Shown: positions 1-7,412 of the stretch, piece by piece
How positions within the stretch are numbered: position 1 is the first letter of the stretch
Layout: the number at the start of each line of letters is the position of its first letter
NCBI GenBank assembly: GCA_035711465.1
Contig: DASTCC010000266.1
Location: forward strand, 1 to 9,706
Length of the DNA stretch: 9,706 nt
Origin: DASTCC01 sp035711465
Lineage (GTDB): Bacteria; Acidobacteriota; Vicinamibacteria; Vicinamibacterales; SCN-69-37
Reading direction: 5' to 3'
Made by a program: the position numbers and the translations under genes
Notes under the pieces: generated by a model
Seen by the model: the letters and a program-made list of their open reading frames with translations, nothing else
Database searches by the model: none
Told to the model about the DNA's origin: nothing

Positions 1-1
1 C

Positions 2-2290
2 GGCCTCACGTCGGCTGGCTTCGCGTTGATGGAGGCGCTGCTGTTCAGCCGATTGCCGTTCGACGGCGGCGACCGCTTCGTGAAGGTGCGCGCCTACTCG
101 CTGGACGGCAGCCAACAGGTCGCACTCGAACCAGAGGACTACGCGCGGCTCGCCGCGCAGGCGACCTCGCTCGCCCATCTCGGCGCGCTCGCCGGCGGCC
201 GCGCCAACGTCGCCCTCCCCTCGGGGGATCTCGGTGCGATTCGCACTGCCGCGATCACGCCGAGCTCGCTCGCGCTGCTGCCCTACGCGCCGGCACGCGG
301 ACGCCTGCTCTCGCGCGCCGATGCCGCTCCCGGCGCGCCGCGCGTGGCGATCGTGCGCGACGCCTTTTGGCGGCGCGGTCTGGCCGGGCGCGACGACGTC
401 ATCGGCCTCACGATCGAGGTCGGCGGTCAGCCGACGACCATCGTCGGCGTCGTGCCCGACGCCTTCGAGTTCCCCAACGGCGCCGACCTGTGGACGCCGA
501 TCGACGAGTCGTTCCTGCAGGGCCGCGGCCGGCTGCCTGCCGGCGCGCAGCTGTTCGGCGTGCTCGCGCCGGGCCAGTCGCTCGACGCCCTGCGCGGTCA
601 GCTGCAGACGATCTCGGCCACGCTCTCGACTTCAGCGAGAGCTCAGCAGCGACTCGACGCGATCGGTTTCACCGATCTTGGCGACATGGCCGTGATCCTG
701 TCGACGACGCTGATCACGATCCTGCTCGCGGTGCTCGTCGTCATCGCCGCCAACGTCGCCAATCTGATTCTGGCGCGATCGTTCTCGCGCGCGCGCGAGT
801 TCGCGCTGCGATCGGCGCTCGGTGCGTCGCGCCGTCGTCTGATCGCGCAGATCTCGACCGAAGTGCTGGTCATCGGCAGCATCGCTGCCGTCCTCGGCAC
901 GGTCGGCGCGAACGCCGTCCTGCGGCAGTTGAACGGGATGGACGACGTGCCGATCTGGATCGACTTCACCGCCGGTCCTCTGACGGCATGCCTCGTGGCC
1001 GGCGCCACCCTTCTGGCCACAGCTGTTGCCGGCGCATGGCCGGCGCTTCGGGCCACTCGGCCGGGGTTGCCGGCCGGCCTTCAGGGCGGTCCACGTACCG
1101 GCGACGTCCGCTTCGGCCGCCTCGCGGGGGTGATGGTCACCGTGCAGATTGCGATCTCGATCGTGCTGCTGAACGGCGCGCTGCTGCTGGCGCAGGGTTT
1201 TGCCGGCCTCGTCGGCAACACCGCCGGGCTGCCCCGCAACGTGCTCGTCGCCGGGATGCCGCTGAATGCCGTTCGGCCTGGCGCCGATGCGGCGCCGCGG
1301 CCGCTGTCGGCCACTGAGATCGAACGAATCGTGTCGGACCTTCCTGGCGTCCACGCCGCCGGACTTGCGACCTCGCTGCCGGGCCACAACCCGTCGTTGC
1401 GGCCGATCGAGATCGAGCCGGAAGGGAGCGGCGCGCCTGCGCCTGCCCAGCAGGTGCAATCCGCCGAAGTGATGCCGTCGTTCTTCGCCGTGCTCGACGC
1501 CGGCGTGGTGTCGGGCCGGATGTTCACCGAGGCCGATCGCGCCGCCGGCGCCCCGGCGGTGGCCATCGTCAACACGTCGTTCGTGCAGAAGTTCCTGCAC
1601 GGTGCGCCGCCGATCGGGCGCCGCCTTCGCACCGTCGATGCCGGGGCCGGACCGTGGCGGGAGATCGTCGGCGTCGTGCCGGACCTCGGAATGAGCGCGG
1701 GCGACCCGGCGTTCGCCGCCGGCTACTACGTCCCGCTCGCGCCCGGAACAAATCGCGCCTACCTCGCGCTGCGTGTGTCCGGCGATCCGCTGGCTCACAG
1801 CGAACCGCTGCGTCGAGCGATCAGCGCGCGCGATCCGTCGCTGTTCCTCGATCGCGTGGAACGCCTCGAGGACGTGAATGCCGACGACCGCGGGTTCTTC
1901 GCGGGCCTGTCGGTCGCGTTCCTGGCGCTCGGCATCGTCACGCTGGTGCTCGCGCTCGCCGGCGTGTACGCGATGATGTCGCTCATCGTCACCAGGCGGA
2001 CCCGGGAGATCGGCGTGCGCCTCGCGCTCGGCGCAACGACGTCGCACATCCTGCGCGCCATCGTCGGCCGCGCGGCGGCGCAGGTGCTGTCGGGCGCCGC
2101 GATTGGCCTGCTACTCGCGTGGATTTCGCTCGACGCGCGTCAGATTCTGGCGGCGCGGATCGGCGAGGGCAGCATCTGGACGCTGCCGGCGGTCGTAGGG
2201 CTGCTGGTCGCGGCCGGACTCGCCGCGGCGTGGTGGCCGGTCCGGCGCGCGCTCGGCGTGCGGCCGGTGGACGCGCTGCGGGTGGAGTGA
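2..2290 (+). CDS. ADOP-type duplicated MacB/FtsX permease (5' end outside window)
   Basis: The frame is open to the left edge with no stop, so the true start lies upstream; 762 residues are visible. The TTG/ATG pair at 26-31 falls inside the expected first membrane helix and is not a believable start. Numbering from the first visible codon, the order is: end of helix 1 plus the LLFSRLPF motif (about 1-19); a MacB-like extracytoplasmic domain (about 20-225); an FtsX-like membrane block (about 228-355) with the signature AREFALRSALGA loop; a new helix (about 375-400); a second extracytoplasmic domain (about 405-630); and a second FtsX block (about 635-750) with TREIGVRLALGA and the closing VRPVDALRVE. 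This tandem MacB_PCD-FtsX layout without an adjacent ATPase gene is the acidobacterial duplicated orphan permease (ADOP) pattern. Family members are presumed to act in the inner membrane, but their substrates and energy source are unknown. It converges on a paralogue 25 bp away. Confidence 0.9.
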   Translation, partial: GLTSAGFALMEALLFSRLPFDGGDRFVKVRAYSLDGSQQVALEPEDYARLAAQATSLAHLGALAGGRANVALPSGDLGAIRTAAITPSSLALLPYAPARGRLLSRADAAPGAPRVAIVRDAFWRRGLAGRDDVIGLTIEVGGQPTTIVGVVPDAFEFPNGADLWTPIDESFLQGRGRLPAGAQLFGVLAPGQSLDALRGQLQTISATLSTSARAQQRLDAIGFTDLGDMAVILSTTLITILLAVLVVIAANVANLILARSFSRAREFALRSALGASRRRLIAQISTEVLVIGSIAAVLGTVGANAVLRQLNGMDDVPIWIDFTAGPLTACLVAGATLLATAVAGAWPALRATRPGLPAGLQGGPRTGDVRFGRLAGVMVTVQIAISIVLLNGALLLAQGFAGLVGNTAGLPRNVLVAGMPLNAVRPGADAAPRPLSATEIERIVSDLPGVHAAGLATSLPGHNPSLRPIEIEPEGSGAPAPAQQVQSAEVMPSFFAVLDAGVVSGRMFTEADRAAGAPAVAIVNTSFVQKFLHGAPPIGRRLRTVDAGAGPWREIVGVVPDLGMSAGDPAFAAGYYVPLAPGTNRAYLALRVSGDPLAHSEPLRRAISARDPSLFLDRVERLEDVNADDRGFFAGLSVAFLALGIVTLVLALAGVYAMMSLIVTRRTREIGVRLALGATTSHILRAIVGRAAAQVLSGAAIGLLLAWISLDARQILAARIGEGSIWTLPAVVGLLVAAGLAAAWWPVRRALGVRPVDALRVE

Positions 2291-2315
2291 TCGATCGGCT
2301 CGGGCGGGGTTGCTG

Positions 2316-4970
2316 CTATTGGCCGCGGAGCACTGTCGCCGGATCGACGCGGGTCGCGCGCCTTGCGGGTCCGGCCGCGGCCGTCAGCGCGACCGTGAGA
2401 AGTCCAATCGCAACGCCGCCGATCGTCAAGGGATCCCTCGCCGTCACGCCGCTCATGAACGACGACACCAGTCCTTCCGCCGCGAGAGCGACGACGACGC
2501 CGATGCCGATGCCGGCGACGGCGATCGCCGCGACCTTCGCCAGCACGGCGCCGGCCGTCCGGCCCGACGTCGCGCCCAGGGCCATGCGAATGGCGGTGTC
2601 CCGCGCGTCCCGCGCTACCGCATAAGCCACGACCCCGTAGAGACCGATCGCGGTCAGCGCCAACGCCACGACCGCCAGAGCGCTGACGAGGAACGCCCGG
2701 AAGCGATCCGGCGCGATCGCGCGATCGAGACGGTCGTCCATCGTCGCGACCGCGTCGATCGCCACTCGTGGATCGACCTCCCGCACGGCCGCGCGAATCG
2801 CTGGAAGCAGCGCGTCGACCCGGCCGTCGTGACGAACCGCGAACCAGGCGAACCACCGCGGCCATTCGGACTGCCCGCGCGGGACGTAAAGATCCGCGCG
2901 CGGCGCCTCGCGAAGCGTCCGGTGGCGCTTGTCGGCGACGACGCCGACGATCTCGCGATCGATTCCGCGGAACCGGATCCGTCGTCCGATCGCGCCATTT
3001 GGAAAGTAGGTGCGCTGAAGCGTCTCGTTGACGACGACAATCGGCGCGCCGCCCTCGACGTCGGTCGGACGAATCAGCCGACCGGCAACGAGCCGGAGGC
3101 CGAGAGCCTCGAGATAGCCGGCGGTCACGTTCTGGAGACGCGCGAGCGGCAGATTCGGATGCGCATCCTGCTCGCCGACGCGGGTGAAGCCGTCGATGAA
3201 GTCACCCGGGGCCAGCGGCAGGAGCGTGGTGGCGCCGACAGCCGCCACGCCGGGCAGGGCCCGCACGCGGTCGGCGAGATCGCGATAGAAGCCGGTCTCG
3301 GCCCTCAGCGACGGATAGAGCGCGTCGCCGAGGGCGACGTTGAAGACGAGGAGGCGGTCGGACGCGAAGCCCAGCGGCGTCGCACGCAGATCGAGAAACG
3401 TCCTGAGCAGCAGGCCACCGCCGACGAGCAGAGCGGTCGACATCGCGACCTGCGCGAGCACCAACGTGGCGCGGACGCGCCGCTGCGCACGCGAGTCCGA
3501 GCCGCGATCGGTGGCGCGCAGCGCCGGCGCCAGATTCGCCGATCTCGCCCCGGCGAGTGGCGGGATCGCCGACGCCAGCGCGGCGATCCACGTCGCGCCG
3601 GCCGCCGCCGCAAGAGCGAACGGGCTGAGCGCGATGCCGCCGGCCACAGGGAGCTCGTCGGGATAGGCGGCGAGAAAGGCCCGCAGGAGCAAAGGCGCGA
3701 TCGCGACGCCGACCAGACCGCCGGCAACCGCCAGCGCGGCGCTCTCACAGAGCACGAGCCTTGCGAGCCGCGATGACCTGGCCCCGAGCGCCAGGCGGAC
3801 GGCGAATTCTCGTCGACGCGCCTGCACGCTGACGAGCAGCAGATGGCCGACGTTCCCGGAGGCGATCGCGAGCACGATCGCGACGGCCCACGACAGCATC
3901 CACAGCGCCTGCCGCGTCGAGCCAACGAAGCCGTCGCGGTACGGCACCAGCGCGATGCCGCGCTTCTCGTTGCTGCGTGGGTATTCCGCCGCGAGCTCGG
4001 CGGCGACGCGATCCATGTCGGCCTGCGCGGCCGCCAGCGTCGAATCCGCCTTTATCCGGCCGACGACGGTCTGCCATACCCCGCTGCGATCGCGTGGATC
4101 GTTCGTCGGCTCCGGCGGCTTGAGCGGCAGCCAGACGTCGACCTCATCGTCCGGAAACGGCGCCGATGTCGGCGGCAGGACGCCGATCACCGTGTAGGGT
4201 CGACCGTTCAGCGGGATCGATCGCCCGACCAGGCCCGGGTCCCCGCCGAACTGGGATCGGAAGAGCGCGTCGGTCATGACCAGCACCTGGCGGCCGACGG
4301 CGTAGTCGGCGTCAGTGAACAGGCGGCCATGTTGCGCGCGGATGCCGAGCACGCGATCCACCGTCGCATTGACCCTGGCGACGCCGACGCGCACCGCACC
4401 TGCCGCGGCATCGACCGTCGCCTCGAATCCTTCGACCGCGGTGATCGCCTCGAGCGCCCGTGAGCGGCGCTGCCAGTCGGCGACGTCGTGCGGGTTGGCG
4501 AAGCCGATGAACGGCGTGTTGATCTGCCAGCTGTCGCCGGACCGTTCGAAGCTGTTCAGCCACACCATCCGGTCCGGCTCGGCATACGGCAGCGGCCGCA
4601 GCAGCACCGCGTCGATGACGCTGGCGATCGCGCCGATCGCGCCGACGCTCACGGCGACGGTCGCGACGACGACCGCGGCCAGGCCGGGACGCCGGCGCAG
4701 GCCGCGCAACGCGACGGTGCCGTCGTCAATCCAACCGGACGACCTGGGCGGTTGCGGGCCGTCGTCGGCGGTGACGGCCCATCGCAGCCGGGCGGCGAAC
4801 GCCGCGAAAGGCTGTCTGATTGCCCATCGTGTCGCCGCGAGCGCACCGCGCCGGACGCGAATCTCGGCATGGCGCGCGACGAGCTCGGCCTCGACGTCGG
4901 CGCGGACGTCCTTGGGCAGCAGCCGCACGGCGAGCGCAAGCGCGGCGGGCGTCCGGGTCTGGCGGGTCAC
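2316..4970 (-). CDS. ADOP-type duplicated MacB/FtsX permease, complete
   Basis: This protein is 884 aa with a GTG start at 4970. I chose that start because it forms a GTGA overlap with the padR stop. The open frame runs further upstream but only inside padR. Order: a cytoplasmic helical prefix (about 5-65) typical of ADOPs; membrane helix 1 (about 95-120) followed by AVLLRPLPYAEPDRMVWLN; a MacB-like extracytoplasmic domain (about 128-350); an FtsX block (about 352-480) with RREFAVRLALGA at 387-398; a new helix (about 500-525); a second extracytoplasmic domain (about 530-755); and a second FtsX block (about 757-875) with RDTAIRMALGAT, ending VDPATVLRGQ. No ABC ATPase gene is adjacent, as is usual for the family. 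Co-transcription with a PadR regulator is also the usual context. A weak GAGG lies about 10 nt before the GTG, so translation may be coupled to padR. The substrate cannot be read from the sequence. Confidence 0.93.
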   Translation of the reverse strand: MTRQTRTPAALALAVRLLPKDVRADVEAELVARHAEIRVRRGALAATRWAIRQPFAAFAARLRWAVTADDGPQPPRSSGWIDDGTVALRGLRRRPGLAAVVVATVAVSVGAIGAIASVIDAVLLRPLPYAEPDRMVWLNSFERSGDSWQINTPFIGFANPHDVADWQRRSRALEAITAVEGFEATVDAAAGAVRVGVARVNATVDRVLGIRAQHGRLFTDADYAVGRQVLVMTDALFRSQFGGDPGLVGRSIPLNGRPYTVIGVLPPTSAPFPDDEVDVWLPLKPPEPTNDPRDRSGVWQTVVGRIKADSTLAAAQADMDRVAAELAAEYPRSNEKRGIALVPYRDGFVGSTRQALWMLSWAVAIVLAIASGNVGHLLLVSVQARRREFAVRLALGARSSRLARLVLCESAALAVAGGLVGVAIAPLLLRAFLAAYPDELPVAGGIALSPFALAAAAGATWIAALASAIPPLAGARSANLAPALRATDRGSDSRAQRRVRATLVLAQVAMSTALLVGGGLLLRTFLDLRATPLGFASDRLLVFNVALGDALYPSLRAETGFYRDLADRVRALPGVAAVGATTLLPLAPGDFIDGFTRVGEQDAHPNLPLARLQNVTAGYLEALGLRLVAGRLIRPTDVEGGAPIVVVNETLQRTYFPNGAIGRRIRFRGIDREIVGVVADKRHRTLREAPRADLYVPRGQSEWPRWFAWFAVRHDGRVDALLPAIRAAVREVDPRVAIDAVATMDDRLDRAIAPDRFRAFLVSALAVVALALTAIGLYGVVAYAVARDARDTAIRMALGATSGRTAGAVLAKVAAIAVAGIGIGVVVALAAEGLVSSFMSGVTARDPLTIGGVAIGLLTVALTAAAGPARRATRVDPATVLRGQ

Positions 4971-5293
4971 TTGAGGAGGCCCTCGATGCCGTCCCACAGC
5001 GCGAGTCGCGCCCGGCGCGACGCACGCAGGAGCGGGACAGCCGCCTTCATCCGTACCGCATAGACGCGGCGCGGCCTGCCGCCCCACGACGGCTCGGCTT
5101 CCTCGACCCGCGACGTCAGCAGCCCATGCTGTTCCAGCCGGCGCATGACCATGAACGTCGTCGCCGGCGAGACGTCGCGGCCAGTGCGATCGCCCAGGAC
5201 ATCGGCGACCTGGCCGGCATAGGCTTCGCCGCCGAGCCGAATCAGCGCCAGCAGCACCTGCTCTTCGAGCTCACCGAGACGTGATCGCGGCAT
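4967..5293 (-). CDS. PadR-family transcriptional regulator, acidobacterial ADOP-associated type
   Basis: This is a 108-aa winged helix-turn-helix protein. The N-terminal LGELEEQVLLALIRLGGEAY (about 6-25) is the characteristic first helix of PadR proteins linked to ADOP permeases. The recognition helix region follows with SPATTFMVMRRLEQHGLLTSR (split here as SPATTFMVMRR then LEQHGLLTSR; about 42-62). Next is the wing with a GGRPRRVYAV segment (about 71-80). A short C-terminal helix (about 88-108) would serve dimerisation, making this the short (subfamily-2-like) PadR architecture. It should bind DNA as a dimer and repress its own operon. The gene ends in a TGA shared with the permease GTG start. 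The ATG at 5293 has no convincing Shine-Dalgarno, and the inferred promoter would leave a leader of only about 11 nt. A candidate operator lies directly upstream. The ligand or signal is unknown. Confidence 0.93.
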   Translation of the reverse strand: MPRSRLGELEEQVLLALIRLGGEAYAGQVADVLGDRTGRDVSPATTFMVMRRLEQHGLLTSRVEEAEPSWGGRPRRVYAVRMKAAVPLLRASRRARLALWDGIEGLLK

Positions 5294-5311
5294 ACGTAAC
5301 AGAGTGACGAT

Positions 5312-5317
5312 ATCATA
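5312..5317 (-). promoter_or_regulatory. Candidate -10 element for padR-permease operon
   Basis: Read on the minus strand this is TATGAT, one mismatch from the sigma-70 consensus TATAAT. It sits in the only AT-rich patch in the window, about 20 nt before the padR ATG. I see no good -35 hexamer at 16-18 bp (the candidate positions read GGTAGT, CGGTAG or GCGGTA), so the promoter may be weak or regulator-dependent. This is inferred from sequence only. Confidence 0.45.
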
Positions 5318-5327
5318 ACTTAGTTAT
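5315..5327. promoter_or_regulatory. Candidate PadR operator (13-bp perfect palindrome)
   Basis: ATAACT-T-AGTTAT is a perfect inverted repeat with 6-bp arms and a single central base. It lies 22 bp upstream of the padR start in DNA that is conspicuously AT-rich compared with the genes around it, and it overlaps the candidate padR -10 hexamer by three bases. PadR proteins are commonly autorepressors that bind AT-rich dyads at their own promoters. Binding by this PadR is inference. Confidence 0.5.
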
Positions 5328-5330
5328 ACA

Positions 5331-5379
5331 CACACTACCGCCGTCTCCCTTGCACTGCCCGCGACCGGGCGTTAGTGTG
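5331..5379 (+). repeat. Nested inverted repeats in the leader of the TPR gene
   Basis: Outer arms CACACTA (5331-5337) and TAGTGTG (5373-5379) are exact reverse complements. Between them sits a small GC hairpin, GCCCG (5357-5361), CGAC loop, CGGGC (5366-5370). If transcription toward the TPR gene starts at or before about 5330, the two could form a nested leader structure ending about 20 nt before the ATG. A second possible + promoter (TTGCAC at 5350, TAGTGT at 5373, 17-bp spacing) is weak and would remove the outer arm. The function is unknown and the match may be chance. Confidence 0.3.
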
Positions 5380-5400
5380 GGCGCACGGCTGCTGCTGCGA

Positions 5401-6477
5401 ATGTCGGTTCGCCTTCTTGCGTCACTGCTCGCCCTGGTCGCGATCCATGCCGCTTCGATCGCAGCGCAGCAAACGTCCGCGCCTCGCGGCGGCGGCAAGG
5501 ACGCCGCGGCCGAGCGCGCGCTCCAGGCCGCGTTCGACGCCTACGCTGGCGGCGACGATCTCGCGGCCGGACGATGGGTCGCCGGCCTCGAGGACGCGAG
5601 CGTGCTGCGGAACGTCGGCGCGTTCGTGGCGCGCCAGCCCTGGTCGAGATCGGGCGCGGCGTTCCTGCTGGAGGTCGTCGTCGCGACGCCGTCGGTCGGC
5701 CGGTTGCCGCTGCTGCTCGCCGACGCACAGGCGGTGCTCGCGAAGCGGCCGACGCCGCTCGGCGGCAACGGAGGTGACGACCGCTTCGAAATCCTGTGGC
5801 ATCAGATCGCGATCGGCACGCTACAGGCGCTGCCGATGGTCGAAATGCTGCAGCAGTACCTCGACGCGATCGCGCCGCGGTTCGCGGAAGCAGCCGGACG
5901 CGGCGCAACGCTGGAAACGCGATTCGTGCTGGCCCGGGGCTTTACCGCGGCGCTCGTCTGCTGCTGGGAGCGCCGGCCTTTTGAAATCGTCCGGCAGATA
6001 CCGCGCGCGGCTCGCGGATCGACGACGCGCGACGCCGCGCTGGCGATCTTCGACCGCGCCGCCACCGAGCCGGCCCTGCGCGCCGAGGCGCTGGTGCGAG
6101 CCGGCAAGCTGCTCCACGAGGCCGGCCGCCACACGGAGGCGCTCGCGCGCTTCGCCGAGGTGCCCGTTCACGCCGATCCAGTGATCGCCTACGTGCAGCA
6201 TCTGACGCAGGCGCGCGCGCTCGACGCGCTCGATCGTCCGGCCGAGGCCGCAACCGCCTACCGCGCCGCGCTGGCGACGCCGCCGCCCGGGCAGACGGCG
6301 GGCATCGGGCTCGCGGCAGCGCTCTTGCGCAGCGGCCAGATCGACGACGCCGTCCGCGCCGCCGACGAGGCGCGCTCGATGGGCAACTCGACACAGGGAC
6401 ACCTGGTGGCGTTCAACCGCGGCGACCAGCGATTCGTGAGCCGGTGGCTGGCGGAGATCAGGACCCTGCGACGATGA
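5401..6477 (+). CDS. Exported TPR-like repeat protein of unknown function
   Basis: This protein is 358 aa from the ATG at 5401, chosen because it places a Sec signal peptide at the very N-terminus: two early residues then Arg4, a hydrophobic core LLASLLALVAIHAAS (5-19), and a likely cut near AIAA/QQ-type residues 19-24. An in-frame GTG at 5377 and TTG at 5350 are alternatives, and none has a strong ribosome-binding site. The mature part is helical and Ala/Leu/Arg-rich. Degenerate tetratricopeptide-like units are visible at about 227-254 (LLHEAGRHTEALARFAEV), 266-293 (LDALDRPAEAATAYRAAL) and 302-328 (LLRSGQIDDAVRAADEA). TPR arrays bind partner proteins, so this may be a periplasmic scaffold. 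Its stop overlaps the start of the VWA gene (ATGA), so the two are co-translated and probably work together. It is divergent from padR. No catalytic motif is seen. Confidence 0.82.
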   Translation: MSVRLLASLLALVAIHAASIAAQQTSAPRGGGKDAAAERALQAAFDAYAGGDDLAAGRWVAGLEDASVLRNVGAFVARQPWSRSGAAFLLEVVVATPSVGRLPLLLADAQAVLAKRPTPLGGNGGDDRFEILWHQIAIGTLQALPMVEMLQQYLDAIAPRFAEAAGRGATLETRFVLARGFTAALVCCWERRPFEIVRQIPRAARGSTTRDAALAIFDRAATEPALRAEALVRAGKLLHEAGRHTEALARFAEVPVHADPVIAYVQHLTQARALDALDRPAEAATAYRAALATPPPGQTAGIGLAAALLRSGQIDDAVRAADEARSMGNSTQGHLVAFNRGDQRFVSRWLAEIRTLRR

Positions 6478-7337
6478 GAGCGATCGCTGCCGCCGGATGC
6501 GCGATCGTCGCGATCGGGCTGTCAGCAACGCGGCCCGCCGGACAGGTGCGGTACCGCGCCCAGGCCAGCGTGGTGGTCGTCGACGTCGCCGTCACCGACG
6601 GCCGCAAGCCTGTGCCGAATCTGATGCGCGAGGACTTCGAGCTGCGCGACAACGGCGTCGTCCAGGAGATCCTCGACTTCAGTCGCGAGACGCTGCCGCT
6701 CGACGTCGCCATCGTGATCGACATCAGCGGCAGCATGACGCCGACGGACCGGACGGCAGTGATGCGCGCGATCGAGCAGGTCGGCGGCGCGCTCCGCGAT
6801 CAGGATCGCGCGTCGGTGACGACGTTCGACTCGCGGATCGTCCAGCGATCGGCGCTGCAGCCGCCGCCGCTGCGCGTCGACCTGCAGGCCGTCGGTCCAG
6901 GCACCTCGGTCCTGGACGCGCTGCTGCTCTCGCTCGTCACCGCGCCGCCGATCGACCGCCGTCAGTTCGTGCTGTTCATGACCGACGGCCAGGACACTTC
7001 GTCGTACTTCGACGCCCGCACCGTGCTCGAGACCGCCAAGCACGCGGGCGCGCCGGTGACGATCGTGCTCGTCCCCGATCGCTCGAACAGCGCGACGCGC
7101 GACGTCGGGACGTCGCTGGCCCGGACGACGGGCGGCGAGGTGATCGAATTGAAGCGCCACGCCGAGCTCGGCGGCGCCTTCCGGACCGCGCTGGAGAATT
7201 TCAGGACCAGCTACATGCTTCGCTACACGCCCACCGGCGTGGCGCGCGAGGGCTGGCACGACCTGACGGTGTCCGTTCGCGGCCGGAAGTACGACGTCCG
7301 CGCGCGGCGCGGCTACGTCGGTTGGCCTGGATCTTGA
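6474..7337 (+). CDS. VWFA-related acidobacterial domain protein
   Basis: This protein is 287 aa, with its ATG at 6474 in a 4-base overlap with the upstream stop and an AGGA about 10 nt before it. The N-terminus (1-24) is a modest export signal with Arg2 and a hydrophobic stretch to about residue 18. Residues 30-75 form the beta-rich lead-in typical of this family (VVVDVAVTDGRKPVPNL then REDFELRDNG). The von Willebrand A fold spans about 76-245. The metal-ion-dependent adhesion site is intact: D83-x-S85-x-S87 (DISGS), T144 in GTSVLDAL, and D171 in MTDGQD. The closing YMLRYTP plus the GYVGW segment (247-284) is the family's usual C-terminal strand set. Such domains bind protein ligands through a divalent cation, here probably outside the cytoplasm. 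The TPR protein encoded just upstream is the obvious candidate partner (inference). Confidence 0.92.
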   Translation: MRAIAAAGCAIVAIGLSATRPAGQVRYRAQASVVVVDVAVTDGRKPVPNLMREDFELRDNGVVQEILDFSRETLPLDVAIVIDISGSMTPTDRTAVMRAIEQVGGALRDQDRASVTTFDSRIVQRSALQPPPLRVDLQAVGPGTSVLDALLLSLVTAPPIDRRQFVLFMTDGQDTSSYFDARTVLETAKHAGAPVTIVLVPDRSNSATRDVGTSLARTTGGEVIELKRHAELGGAFRTALENFRTSYMLRYTPTGVAREGWHDLTVSVRGRKYDVRARRGYVGWPGS

Positions 7338-7412
7338 GGGGACATCTCCGGGCTTCTCTTGAAGTAGACTCTGCACCGCCCCGACTCTTCCGGCCACGAC
7401 GCGAGCCGTGAC
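7338..7412. other. 75-bp gap between VWA and PhoD-like genes
   Basis: I see no convincing terminator hairpin with a T tract, and no -35/-10 pair. A TTGAAG at 7359-7364 resembles a -35, but no -10 follows at 16-18 bp. The PhoD-like frame is open back to 7368 (preceded by TAG at 7365-7367), so a non-standard upstream start is formally possible. Read-through from the TPR/VWA operon cannot be excluded. Confidence 0.4.

Noticed and set aside
632..2047. A 471-codon open frame on the minus strand inside the first permease
   Set aside because: It is an antisense shadow of a conserved permease, with low-complexity Arg-rich translation and no ribosome-binding site.
2310..3776. A 488-codon plus-strand open frame opposite the second permease
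   Set aside because: It is opposite a conserved permease; its product is charged, low-complexity and unlike any family.
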